64,000 nt of DNA from Desmonostoc muscorum LEGE 12446 (GCF_015207005.2 NZ_JADEXS020000001.1:3968001-4032000), one strand, 5' to 3'. Positions 1 through 7,208 are shown, counted from the stretch's first letter. Notes: generated by a model not told the origin, from the letters alone. Numbers and translations: made by a program.

Positions 1-636
1 GAACTACAAAATGCAGCAGATAACTTGCGTTTAGCCAATCAACTGTTAAAAGCAGAAGATACCTGGGCGTGGTTAGAAAAACATTATCTTTCCCTCGACG
101 ACTTGGAAAAAATAGTCGAAACTACTCTACTATCTACCAAATTAGCAAATCATTTATTTGCAAATAAAGTAGAACAATTTTTTTATGCACACCAACTTGA
201 TTATGTTGGAGCAGTAACTTATGAAGTTGTTTTGGATGACGAAGATTTAGCACTAGAATTGTTTTATGCTCTGCAAGAAGGCGAAATTAGTTTCCAAGAA
301 ATTGCCCGCCAATACATTCAAAATATTGAAATCCGACGTGCTGGAGGTTATCAAGGAATACGACTCCGCAGGGATTTTAGACCAGAAATTGCAGCAGCAG
401 TATTTGCTGCTAATCCTCCACAAATTCTCAAGCCAATCACTACTCCCAAAGGAGTACATATAATTGTAGTTGAGGAAATTATCAAACCTCAATTGGACGA
501 ACAGCGACGGCTGCAAATCATAGGAGAATTATTTGCTAATTGGTTAAAAACACAAATCCCCCCTATAGAAATAGGGTCAAACCTAACCAAAGTTGTCAAT
601 TCTGAAACATCTAAAGATATAGTAATGGAGGTTTAA
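1..636 (+). CDS. Peptidyl-prolyl isomerase (parvulin/SurA-like), 5'-truncated by window edge
   Basis: The reading frame is open from base 1, where codons for ELQNAADNLRLANQL precede any start, so this is the C-terminal ~211 residues of a longer protein. The middle carries a parvulin-like segment (residues around EGEISFQEIARQYI, then RRAGGYQGI, then a terminal KPITTPKGVHIIVVEEI strand), the layout of PrsA/SurA-type foldases that isomerise Xaa-Pro bonds. In Nostocales, proteins of this type are commonly encoded beside HlyB/HlyD-type ABC exporters of double-glycine peptides; that is family knowledge and the exporter itself would lie left of the window. The gene points away from the peptide cluster to its right, ending 89 bases before the convergent HetP-family gene. 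A strong palindrome follows its stop. Alternative: a general periplasmic chaperone. Confidence 0.72.
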   Translation, partial: ELQNAADNLRLANQLLKAEDTWAWLEKHYLSLDDLEKIVETTLLSTKLANHLFANKVEQFFYAHQLDYVGAVTYEVVLDDEDLALELFYALQEGEISFQEIARQYIQNIEIRRAGGYQGIRLRRDFRPEIAAAVFAANPPQILKPITTPKGVHIIVVEEIIKPQLDEQRRLQIIGELFANWLKTQIPPIEIGSNLTKVVNSETSKDIVMEV

Positions 637-650
637 GATATCAAAATCAT

Positions 651-681
651 TGTAGAGACGTTGCAATGCAACGTCTCTACA
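651..681. repeat. 31-base perfect palindrome (hairpin) after the isomerase gene
   Basis: The bases read TGTAGAGACGTTGCA followed by their reverse complement. The hairpin sits between two convergent genes, where it could act as a bidirectional terminator, but it lacks a T-tract. The outer GTAGAGACG arms also occur in the small mobile repeats at 7556-7688, 28095-28226 and 47694-47798, so it may be a repeat-derived remnant. Confidence 0.7.
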
Positions 682-724
682 TCTGGCTAATTAATTTTGA
701 ATTTTGAATTCTGATTTTTAAGAA

Positions 725-1033
725 TTAGTTTGAACCGTGTTGATCGCTATTCTGTTGAAACCAGGTTGATTCTAGTTGTAAAAATCCTACATTTTGATTA
801 TCAGTTTGATAAAGGTTTATTTTGTGAAATAGGCAATTTTTTTTCATTAATCGAATGTAGGTGCGGGACGGTATATATTCAAGGGGATTATAGCCACTAA
901 AACGCAGCATTAAAACACAAGCCCAAGAATATTTACCATCTTTCACAGCTTTGATGATTTCTTCTAATTCTTCATGATTAAAATTTATTTTTTTATTGAA
1001 CGCTTCATTAGACTCGAAAAATTCTTGACTCAT
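725..1033 (-). CDS. HetP-family heterocyst differentiation protein
   Basis: This 102-residue protein carries the hallmark block of the HetP family: GKYSWACVLMLRFSGYNP followed by EYIPSRTYIRLMKKN (about residues 33-66). HetP and its paralogs act downstream of HetR and control commitment to heterocyst formation; their biochemical activity is not well defined. HetP itself is longer and most genomes carry several paralogs, so this is probably a paralog rather than HetP proper and no symbol is given. The C-terminal tail is polar and unremarkable. The gene runs in the same direction as the HopA1/kinase pair behind it, with a 206-base gap, so co-transcription is possible but not shown. The family call rests on remembered motif similarity and is fairly secure. 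Confidence 0.8.
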   Translation of the reverse strand: MSQEFFESNEAFNKKINFNHEELEEIIKAVKDGKYSWACVLMLRFSGYNPLEYIPSRTYIRLMKKNCLFHKINLYQTDNQNVGFLQLESTWFQQNSDQHGSN

Positions 1034-1239
1034 ATAATTTCCTCGTGAGTAAAAATTAGCGTTGCTGAGTAATTGAACTGTAGACTGGGGATTCAGAACT
1101 AACCATTTTTGGATTTTAGATTTTAACTAGGGGATTAAAAATTCAAAATTCTTTATTCAAGTTGCTGCATAAAGAGCGGTAAGGCATAAGAGATAGGTAT
1201 GAGTTCAATCCAAAATTTAAAATCTAAAATCCAAAATTG

Positions 1240-2340
1240 TCAGAGATTCAAGGAAATATATATATCTTCAGAATTTGCATTGAGGTAGGGATGCTGTAAT
1301 TCAACTTTATGTAAAGAAAAATGTTGCAGAACTGCTGTTATCCGCTTTGCTGGTGTATCATTTCCTTGAAGCCAACTCTCAAGTAAACCATTCGCAATAA
1401 TTTGGCAACGGTGTGTACCAAAGCTTTCATGATCGCTAAATTTATCGTCTGGTTCTTCAGCGATCGCTAACCCTGGTGCAATTAACTTGGTAAACAAAGG
1501 CACTTCTTCCTGAAAATAAGATTGATGTTCTAGATAAACCCTTTCTAACACTGGGTGAACAGCTTCGTATTTGTTTTTGTCAAAATAAAGTACTGCTGAA
1601 TCGCAACGTCCATAATCTGAAGGATTGTAGAGTGCTTTAAATGAGAAAGGAACATCTATAGAGTTAAGTTGGGTAGTCAAAGCATCCATAACTGCAACTG
1701 CACCTTCTGCGGTTAAGTTGAAATAAACGCGCACAATATTTTTATTTTGATGAGAAGCTGCATTACCAATTGCCATATAAAATCCATTTTGTACTAGATT
1801 CTTAGGCATTCTAATTGCAACTGAGTTACCAACAGTGACATTTCGCTCAGCTGGTTGCAGATGAATATTGCGCTGTATATGTAGTTTCAAAGCATTCTTA
1901 TACACCATCAAAACGTCATTGCTTTCTTCTTTAATTACAAGCCAATCATTGCTGAGGTAGCCTTCACCCCTGTTGCTTTCATGCAAGCGTTCATAAAAAG
2001 CTACATCTACACCCAAAAGAGTGTTATTTTCTAGATTTTGGTTAAGTGCCAAATTTGTTGTGTCTGCATCAGGAGCAAGAGCAGATTTCAAAGAACCGTT
2101 GTAATAGATACCGTAGAGAAAACTACGCAATTGCAGACTTAAAAACTTGTTCTGGAGATCCAAAGGTAATTGCTGAAAACCAGGAATTGCTGACTCTGGT
2201 AATTCCATTGGTTTGTAGTCTGGGTGCTGAATGCGATAATGAGACTGGATTTCAACTTTATGAATGATGTCCTGTAATGATGTCTGCAATGGCTCTGGAA
2301 CTTCTGATAGTTGAGTTTCTAGCGAATCTAATAGTTGCAT
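1240..2340 (-). CDS. HopA1-domain protein, probable LanY-type lyase subunit
   Basis: This 366-residue protein has the HopA1 (T3SS effector HopA1-like) pattern: VRVYFNLTAEGA at 203-214, NPSDYGRCDSAVLYF at 239-253 and FGTHRCQIIANGL at 307-319. HopA1 is named for a Pseudomonas effector, but in bacterial RiPP clusters this fold is the lyase partner (LanY, TvaD) that removes phosphate from phospho-Ser/Thr to leave dehydroalanine or dehydrobutyrine. Its normal partner is an aminoglycoside-phosphotransferase-like kinase, which lies just upstream on the same strand (2571-3749), 230 bases away. The six peptide genes beyond the kinase are the likely substrates. No signal peptide is seen, so it should act in the cytoplasm. 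The enzymatic role is inferred from family and context. Confidence 0.8.
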   Translation of the reverse strand: MQLLDSLETQLSEVPEPLQTSLQDIIHKVEIQSHYRIQHPDYKPMELPESAIPGFQQLPLDLQNKFLSLQLRSFLYGIYYNGSLKSALAPDADTTNLALNQNLENNTLLGVDVAFYERLHESNRGEGYLSNDWLVIKEESNDVLMVYKNALKLHIQRNIHLQPAERNVTVGNSVAIRMPKNLVQNGFYMAIGNAASHQNKNIVRVYFNLTAEGAVAVMDALTTQLNSIDVPFSFKALYNPSDYGRCDSAVLYFDKNKYEAVHPVLERVYLEHQSYFQEEVPLFTKLIAPGLAIAEEPDDKFSDHESFGTHRCQIIANGLLESWLQGNDTPAKRITAVLQHFSLHKVELQHPYLNANSEDIYISLNL

Positions 2341-2570
2341 AATGGCTGCTGTGTAAATAAAAGAGGAGTAGAGGGGAGATGGGGATGTAGCGGAATTTCA
2401 AGTTAGAGATTTTCGAGAAAACGAACCACAGAGGCACAGAGGACACGGAGAGATGAACAAGAGACAAAGAGTGTTTCTTTCAATCCAAAAGATGTTCGTT
2501 CCTCTCTACGAGATGCTGTGCGTAGCTTGCGCTATCGGCAATCTAAAATCCAAAATTGATTGACTTGCTT

Positions 2571-3749
2571 TTATACACGAGATAAGTTTGTTGGATACAG
2601 ATCTGATGCTTGCACACCAAAAATCGTTCGTATAGATGCTTCTGGGCGACACAATAAACTCTTGGCAACCTGGAGCATACATATACCTGAATTACCAAAT
2701 CTCTTTTCATACTGAAGTATCGCCTGAATAGATCTAATCAAAGCTAAACCAGAAAATTGGATAACTCGTCGTAAGAAATCAGGACGATGTTCTAGTACTT
2801 GAGGGAATTCAGCTAAATAACTAGCCACTAACGCCGCCATCGACGGCTGGAGAAGTTGCAGAGGAGTTGTAGCTAGACGTAATGACTCTTCGATCGCTAT
2901 ATCTTTACCAACGACAATACTATACAACCACATTTGCAGATAGCTGGCTAGCAAATTTCCTAAATCATTTGCTGGATCTCCCCAATCGCAACGTTCCCAG
3001 TCAATCAACCGAATCACACTCTCACCTGAGAATGATTGCTGAAAAATAGCTTGTTCCCAATCGAGAGAAATCAGGATATTATTCAGCTTGAGATCGTTAT
3101 GAGTCAGACAATAAGCACTGAAACTACTAGCCAAATCAGCGATCGCTTGTCCTAAGCTATCGTAACGTTGATAAAGGGCGAAAAATTTCAATCCATCGCC
3201 AGGAACTCTACCATAAATTTCTGGTGTAATTCTATCTAGTCCTTGATATAGGTTTGGAGGTTCTTGATTTGATACATTCTCGCCATTTTGAAAAAATTCT
3301 CGATATTCTGGACGGCTAATACTTACACGATGAATCGATGCCAAAATACTGCCAACTATCTTTGCAATCTCAGTGGGAAAAAAATTCTCCTTGATGTAGA
3401 AATCTGCCAAATCTCGATAGTTACTCAGATAATTAAAAACAATGATGGAATTTTCGGCATCAAAATGCAGTACTTCCGAACAATAGGAACGAATGTGATT
3501 AATTTCTGAGAATCTGTGAAAAAAATTATGAATTCTCCATTCGTCAAAAAACTCACCAGCAGTTTTTCCTTCTCGATTGTGACGCTCTTGTTTAACTAAA
3601 AGTTGCTGACCTTCTGGTAAGGTGATTAATAAGTTAAAGTTTTTGGCAGGCTTTAGCTCAATTTTACTTAATGATTTTTCTTCTTGAGTACACAATCCCA
3701 GAGGAATTAGGTAGTCAAAGACATTTTGAGAACTTAATAAAAATGGCAT
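2571..3749 (-). CDS. Aminoglycoside phosphotransferase-like kinase, probable LanK-type subunit
   Basis: This 392-residue protein has the APH/choline-kinase fold signature: catalytic loop LTHNDLKLNNIL with Asp219 and Asn224, metal-binding LIDWERCDWGDPANDLG with Asp250, and a candidate nucleotide-binding Lys53 in LLVKQER. APH-family members usually phosphorylate small molecules, but in class V lanthipeptide and thioamitide clusters the APH-like protein phosphorylates Ser/Thr of the precursor, and the HopA1 protein then eliminates phosphate. Here the HopA1 gene follows on the same strand and six precursor-like genes lie upstream, which supports that role over antibiotic resistance. Its ATG is followed by a short hydrophobic start with no signal peptide. 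A perfect hairpin sits 64-86 bases upstream. The kinase family is certain; the peptide substrate is inferred. Confidence 0.82.
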   Translation of the reverse strand: MPFLLSSQNVFDYLIPLGLCTQEEKSLSKIELKPAKNFNLLITLPEGQQLLVKQERHNREGKTAGEFFDEWRIHNFFHRFSEINHIRSYCSEVLHFDAENSIIVFNYLSNYRDLADFYIKENFFPTEIAKIVGSILASIHRVSISRPEYREFFQNGENVSNQEPPNLYQGLDRITPEIYGRVPGDGLKFFALYQRYDSLGQAIADLASSFSAYCLTHNDLKLNNILISLDWEQAIFQQSFSGESVIRLIDWERCDWGDPANDLGNLLASYLQMWLYSIVVGKDIAIEESLRLATTPLQLLQPSMAALVASYLAEFPQVLEHRPDFLRRVIQFSGLALIRSIQAILQYEKRFGNSGICMLQVAKSLLCRPEASIRTIFGVQASDLYPTNLSRV

Positions 3750-4075
3750 AGTGTCAGATATTTCCTTGCAAAATTAAAAGTTGCTGTTACTCAATCAAGA
3801 AGCTGGAAAATCAATATTCTGCTAAACAGAATATTCGTGGTTAATTGAGCATTTTATTGATTGGCGATCGTAGTTGAATTAAGCTCAAATATACGCTCAA
3901 TAAAAATTCTTTGATTATTCTGAAAAACACATAAAAACAATTGCAATTTAGACATATAACTCCTATTTATTGCGTGGAAAAACTCGCCCTCAAATCGTTT
4001 AAAATACTGATTCCTAACTGATATGAAGACACGAGCAATCGCCTCTCTAATCTCTGCCTACATCAGACAAGAGTT
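3750..4075. promoter_or_regulatory. 326-base spacer with a perfect hairpin upstream of the kinase gene
   Basis: No coding region is seen here. At 3813-3835 lies a perfect inverted repeat, AATATTCTG and CAGAATATT around a 5-base loop. It is in the leader region of the kinase/lyase genes and downstream of the last precursor gene, so it could be an operator, an attenuator or a processing site that lowers enzyme expression relative to the peptides. No T-tract follows on the minus strand. The rest is AT-rich and featureless. Confidence 0.5.
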
Positions 4076-4297
4076 CTATTGCTTGCTGTATGATGTAGCT
4101 ATAAAGGCAATCTGACCAATAGCATAGATATTGACATATGCTTCAAGTAGTTTTGTTAAAATTGACATGTCACTGAATTGAGAAGAGTCACCACCAAAAA
4201 TGGAATCAACATCGCTTAAATCACTGAGAAAGCTTTCCTCTCCTTGGAATAATTCAGAGCCAGAAACATATAGTTCAGAAAGAGTGATATTTGCCAT
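4076..4297 (-). CDS. RiPP precursor-like peptide, copy 6 (divergent)
   Basis: This 73-residue peptide is the last gene of the six-copy array. It keeps the shared start MANITLSELYVSGSELF but departs from the others: DSIFGG replaces DSISGG, KLLEAYVNIYAIGQ replaces KLAEAYVDTYAIGH, and the tail ends ATSYSKQ. It has no cysteine. A Shine-Dalgarno-like AAGGAA lies 8-9 bases before the ATG. The downstream flank does not match the other spacers, so the repeat ends here. As the most divergent copy it may be the oldest or under relaxed constraint. Function as precursor is inferred from the neighbouring kinase and HopA1 genes. Confidence 0.75.
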   Translation of the reverse strand: MANITLSELYVSGSELFQGEESFLSDLSDVDSIFGGDSSQFSDMSILTKLLEAYVNIYAIGQIAFIATSYSKQ

Positions 4298-4466
4298 GAC
4301 TTATTCCTTAAATACTTATTATAATTAAGCTCTTCTTCAATCCATCTGGTTAGCTCTTGGGGATTATTGGTAATCAAGAAATCTCATATATTGAATAGAG
4401 ATTACTTTCTACCTTTCATCCCCAAAGAGCTATTTAGCTTTGTAATTAACTACAAAACTATTACTA

Positions 4467-4694
4467 TTACCCGTTACTGTGGCTGAATGACTTGGCTATA
4501 AAGGCAATATGACCAATAGCATAGGTATCAACATATGCTTCAGCGAGTTTTGTCAAACTTGACATGTCACTAAAATTAGAAGAGTTACCACCAGAAATCG
4601 AATCAACATCGCTTAAATCATTGAGAAAGCTTTCGGCTCCTTCAAACAATTCAGAGCCAGAAACATATAGTTCAGAAAGAGTAATATTTGCCAT
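4467..4694 (-). CDS. RiPP precursor-like peptide, copy 5
   Basis: This 75-residue peptide has leader MANITLSELYVSGSELF, a DSISGG motif ending at residue 36, and a Ser-rich tail starting NSSNFSDMSSL and ending AKSFSHSNG. There is no cysteine. Differences from copy 4 are concentrated just after the Gly-Gly and at the last residues, while the leader and the LTKLAEAYVDTYAIGHI helix are almost unchanged. That pattern fits a conserved recognition leader with a variable product. The gene starts at ATG with AAGGAA-type ribosome binding upstream, 166 bases after the stop of copy 4. Confidence 0.8.
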   Translation of the reverse strand: MANITLSELYVSGSELFEGAESFLNDLSDVDSISGGNSSNFSDMSSLTKLAEAYVDTYAIGHIAFIAKSFSHSNG

Positions 4695-4860
4695 GACTTA
4701 TTCCTCAAATACTTCTTTTAATTAAGCTGTCGTTGAATTCATCTGGTTGGCTCTTGGGAATTATTGGTAATCAAGAAACCTCATGCATTGAATAGAGATC
4801 ACTTTCTACTTTTCATCCCCAAAGAGTCATTTAGCTTTGCAATTAACTACAAAACTATTA

Positions 4861-5091
4861 CTAATACCCGTTACTGTGGCTGTATGACTTGGCTACAAAG
4901 GTGATATGACCAATAGCATAGGTATCAACATATGCTTCAGCCAGTTTTGTCAAACTTGACAAGTCACTAAAATGAGAAGAGTCACCACCAGAAATCGAAT
5001 CAACATCGCTTAAATCATTGAGAAAGCTTTCGGTTCCTTCAAACAATTCAGAGCCAGAAACATATAGTTCAGAAAGAGTAATATTTGCCAT
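4861..5091 (-). CDS. RiPP precursor-like peptide, copy 4
   Basis: This 76-residue peptide carries the common leader, DSISGG at 31-36, then DSSHFSDLSSL and a tail AKSYSHSNGY. Ser, Thr and Tyr are abundant after the Gly-Gly and cysteine is absent. It begins 397 bases from the start of copy 5 and 394 from copy 3, showing a tandem duplication unit that includes the spacer. Codon choice is like its neighbours. A mature product of 40 residues is predicted if cleavage follows the Gly-Gly; that cleavage is inferred. Confidence 0.8.
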   Translation of the reverse strand: MANITLSELYVSGSELFEGTESFLNDLSDVDSISGGDSSHFSDLSSLTKLAEAYVDTYAIGHITFVAKSYSHSNGY

Positions 5092-5254
5092 GACTTATTC
5101 CTCAAGCAATTGTTCTAATTAAGCTGTAGTTGAATTTATTTGCTTGGCTCTTGGGGATTATTGATAATCAAGAAACCTCATACATTCAATAGAGATAATT
5201 TGCTATTTTTTGTCCCCAAAGAGCCATTTAGCTTTGTACTTAACTACTCAAATA

Positions 5255-5485
5255 TTAGTAGTACGTACCGTTGCTGTAGGACTTAGCTACAAAGGTGATA
5301 TGACCGATAGCATAGGTATCAACGTATGCTTCAGCTAGTTTTGTCAATGTTGAAATGTCACTAAAACCAACATAGTTACCACCAGAGATGGAATCAACAT
5401 CGCTTAAATCATTGAGAAAGCTTTCGGTTCCCTGAAACAATTCAGAACCAGAAATGTATAGTTCAGAAAGAGTGATATTTGCCAT
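5255..5485 (-). CDS. RiPP precursor-like peptide, copy 3
   Basis: This 76-residue peptide starts MANITLSELYISGSELFQG and has DSISGG at 31-36 followed by NYVGFSDISTL. The tail is AKSYSNGTYY, shared exactly with copy 2. It differs from copy 2 at only a few positions (SDV for NDA before the Gly-Gly, V for S after it), so the two are recent duplicates. There is no cysteine. ATG is preceded by AGGAAT at normal spacing. Confidence 0.8.
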   Translation of the reverse strand: MANITLSELYISGSELFQGTESFLNDLSDVDSISGGNYVGFSDISTLTKLAEAYVDTYAIGHITFVAKSYSNGTYY

Positions 5486-5648
5486 GATTTATTCCTCAAA
5501 TTCTTGTTCTAGTTAAGCTGTAGTTGAATTTATTTGGTTGGCTCTTGGGGATTATTAGTAGTCAAGAAACCTCATGTTTCAAATAGAGATGACTTTCTAG
5601 TTTTCATCCCTTAAGAGCCATTTAGCTTTGTAATTAACTACAAAACTA

Positions 5649-5879
5649 TTAGTAGTATGTACCGTTGCTATAGGACTTGGCTACAAAGGTGATATGACCG
5701 ATAGCATAGGTATCAACGTATGCTTCAGCCAGTTTTGTTAATGTTGAAATGTCACTAAAACCACTATAGTTACCACCAGAGATGGAATCAGCATCGTTTA
5801 AATCATTGAGAAAGCTTTCGGTTCCCTGAAACAATTCAGAACCAGAAATGTATAGTTCAGAAAGAGTGATATTTGCCAT
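5649..5879 (-). CDS. RiPP precursor-like peptide, copy 2
   Basis: This 76-residue peptide has the leader MANITLSELYISGSELFQG, the DSISGG motif at 31-36, NYSGFSDISTL after it, and the AKSYSNGTYY end. It is nearly identical to copy 3. The conserved central segment LTKLAEAYVDTYAIGHI is amphipathic and could form a helix in the mature peptide. Cysteine is absent, so a lanthionine bridge within this chain is impossible. Role as precursor is inferred from context. Confidence 0.8.
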   Translation of the reverse strand: MANITLSELYISGSELFQGTESFLNDLNDADSISGGNYSGFSDISTLTKLAEAYVDTYAIGHITFVAKSYSNGTYY

Positions 5880-6042
5880 GATTTATTCCTCAAATCCTTG
5901 TTGTAATTAAGCTGTAATTGAATTTATTCGGTTGGCTCTTGGGGATTGTTGGTAATCGAGAAATCTCATATTTAAAATAGAGATAACTTTCTACTTTTGA
6001 TACCCAAAGAGCCATTTAGCTTTGTAATTAACTACAAAACTA

Positions 6043-6273
6043 TTAGTACCATCCGCCTTTGCTGTATGACTTGGCTACATAGGTAACATGACCAATAGCA
6101 TAGGTATCAACGTATGCTTCAGCCAGTTTTGTTAATGTTGAAATGTCACTAAAACCACTATAGTTACCACCAGAGATGGAATCAGCATCGTTTAAATCAT
6201 TGAGAAAGCTTTCGGCTCCCTCAAATAATTCAGAGCCAGAAACATATAGTTCAGAAAGAGTGATATTTGCCAT
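6043..6273 (-). CDS. RiPP precursor-like peptide, copy 1 (first in the operon)
   Basis: This 76-residue peptide is the promoter-proximal gene of the array. It shows leader MANITLSELYVSGSELFEG, DSISGG at 31-36 and a tail AKSYSKGGWY that differs from all other copies. Its ribosome binding site AGAGGAAAA, just before the ATG, differs from the AAGGAAT-type sites of copies 2-6, because the sequence upstream is the true operon leader rather than a spacer repeat. An inverted repeat (AACAGGT ... ACCTGTT) lies about 40-75 bases upstream of the start and may be regulatory. No cysteine is present. Confidence 0.8.
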   Translation of the reverse strand: MANITLSELYVSGSELFEGAESFLNDLNDADSISGGNYSGFSDISTLTKLAEAYVDTYAIGHVTYVAKSYSKGGWY

Positions 6274-6510
6274 TTTTTCCTCTTAGAAAACTTGCTTTCA
6301 ATCAGATTAATTTAACAGGTGATTAAGCTCTGCTTTGCTTACCTGTTACTGCAATTTTTATTTAGGAAATTAGTAAAGTCAAGCTTATGAAGCTGTTTAG
6401 AAAGACAGATGTCAATGAGTTGAGTCTTTATTGAATTTTATTTTTAAGCAAGAAATATATACTCAACTGGTTTGATTTTTGAACTTATTTGCATGGTGTG
6501 CGAAGCACGA

Positions 6511-6617
6511 TATAGCGGTTCCCATTCATATGCGGTACAAGATTATATCGCAAGGTGTAGGGGCACGGCAGTGCCGCGCCCTTACGGGTGTACGTCACGT
6601 AAACGAGAACCGCTATA
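6511..6617. mobile_element. MITE-like palindromic element, 107 bases
   Basis: The ends are perfect 11-base inverted repeats, TATAGCGGTTC and GAACCGCTATA. The interior contains a second hairpin (GTAGGGGCACGGC with GCCGCGCCCTTAC). It has no coding capacity. This is the general design of the small palindromic repeats scattered in Nostocales genomes, probably mobilised in trans. Confidence 0.6.
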
Positions 6618-6845
6618 GGCAGGGAGTAGGGAATAGGGAATCAGCCTTTTCTAGTTGCACGGAGTTTTTTCACGCAATCATATAGGAGTCTTAGATGATG
6701 GTGAGAACTTTACTGGAGTTACTAGAAAATTGTTGTTTATACCATTTTTCTGTGAAGCTGCATATATTTACCCCCCGACTAACGCCGTTCCCCCTTAGCA
6801 AGGAGGGACTACAGGCAGGGCTGTGTTAAAACTTTTCATAAAAAA

Positions 6846-6879
6846 GTGCGTTCTAATATTAGTCACAATTAGAACGCAC
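6846..6879 (-). terminator. Intrinsic terminator of the double-glycine peptide gene
   Basis: A perfect 12-base-pair stem (GTGCGTTCTAAT with ATTAGAACGCAC) around a 10-base loop is followed on the minus strand by a run of five to six T. It sits about 60 bases after the stop of the 6942-7208 gene. It separates that gene from the precursor operon downstream, implying independent transcription. Confidence 0.75.
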
Positions 6880-6941
6880 GAAAATATAGAAAAAACTTCA
6901 ATCACAAAACTGTGGTCACTAATAAATTAGCACATTGGCTC

Positions 6942-7208
6942 TTATACCAACCTTTGAAATACTTTATCTAGCCCTAATCTAAAGCTATCCAAAAGTGAAT
7001 TTACTTGTTGTAGCGAGTTTCCTGGTGATGATATCTCAGGATTCGCTGGACTCGATGAATTATTTGTGTCAAATGTGTTGGGGAACTCTCTGTCAAACCC
7101 AGTATATCCTACACCACCCTCTACTTTTTTCATTTCTCCAACAGTGATTTCATTGAGAAACTGCTTGTTCGTACTGGGATGCAAATCGTAAATTTTTATT
7201 CTAACCAT
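6942..7208 (-). CDS. Double-glycine leader peptide (putative bacteriocin-like precursor)
   Basis: The chosen start is the ATG at 7208, preceded by GGAG at good spacing; an in-frame TTG at 7238 gives a longer but less likely protein. The resulting 88-residue peptide begins MVRIKIYDLHPSTNKQFLNE and reaches EITVGEMKKVEGGVGY, a classical double-glycine leader recognised by C39-type peptidase transporters. After the Gly-Gly come a polar Asn/Ser/Pro-rich region (NTFDTNNSSSPANPEISSPG) and an amphipathic end, DSFRLGLDKVFQRLV. There is no cysteine. The leader differs from that of the six tandem peptides, so it is a second, unrelated secreted peptide, with its own terminator. It may share the exporter expected left of the window. 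Function unknown. Confidence 0.7.
   Translation of the reverse strand: MVRIKIYDLHPSTNKQFLNEITVGEMKKVEGGVGYTGFDREFPNTFDTNNSSSPANPEISSPGNSLQQVNSLLDSFRLGLDKVFQRLV

Larger units (their letters stand above)
4298..6042 (-). repeat. Five precursor-gene spacers, each with an 80-nt conserved hairpin
   Basis: Each spacer of about 163-169 bases contains a long-range inverted repeat whose arms are GGCTCTTGGGGAT and ATCCCCAAAGAGCC or close variants. The hairpins lie at 4352-4431, 4749-4828, 5146-5225, 5540-5619 and 5934-6013, and each spans exactly 80 bases. Inside is a second, smaller stem (AATCTC with GAGATT in the first spacer), where changes such as GAGATT to GAGGTT keep pairing as G-U. The arms change mostly in ways that preserve pairing. 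The element is likely an RNA structure in the polycistronic transcript that protects or processes individual messages; it lacks a T-tract, so full termination is less likely. Confidence 0.65.
6274..6941. other. 668-base non-coding stretch: operon leader, MITE-like repeat and terminator
   Basis: The left part is the leader of the precursor operon with an AACAGGT/ACCTGTT inverted repeat. The middle holds a 107-base palindromic element at 6511-6617, and a terminator for the next gene lies at 6846-6879. The short frames in this stretch are built from these repeats and show no protein-like features. Confidence 0.6.

Noticed and set aside
1240..3749. HopA1 as a type III effector and APH as antibiotic resistance
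   Set aside because: No type III secretion genes are present and the two genes are paired beside precursor peptides, so the RiPP reading explains both better.
4298..6042. Spacer hairpins as full intrinsic terminators
   Set aside because: The 80-nt hairpins have large loops and no T-tract after the stem, so they are described as RNA structures rather than terminators.
4076..6273. CRISPR-like regular spacing
   Set aside because: The regular units are about 395 bases and contain protein-coding genes; there are no short direct repeats with unique spacers and no cas genes.
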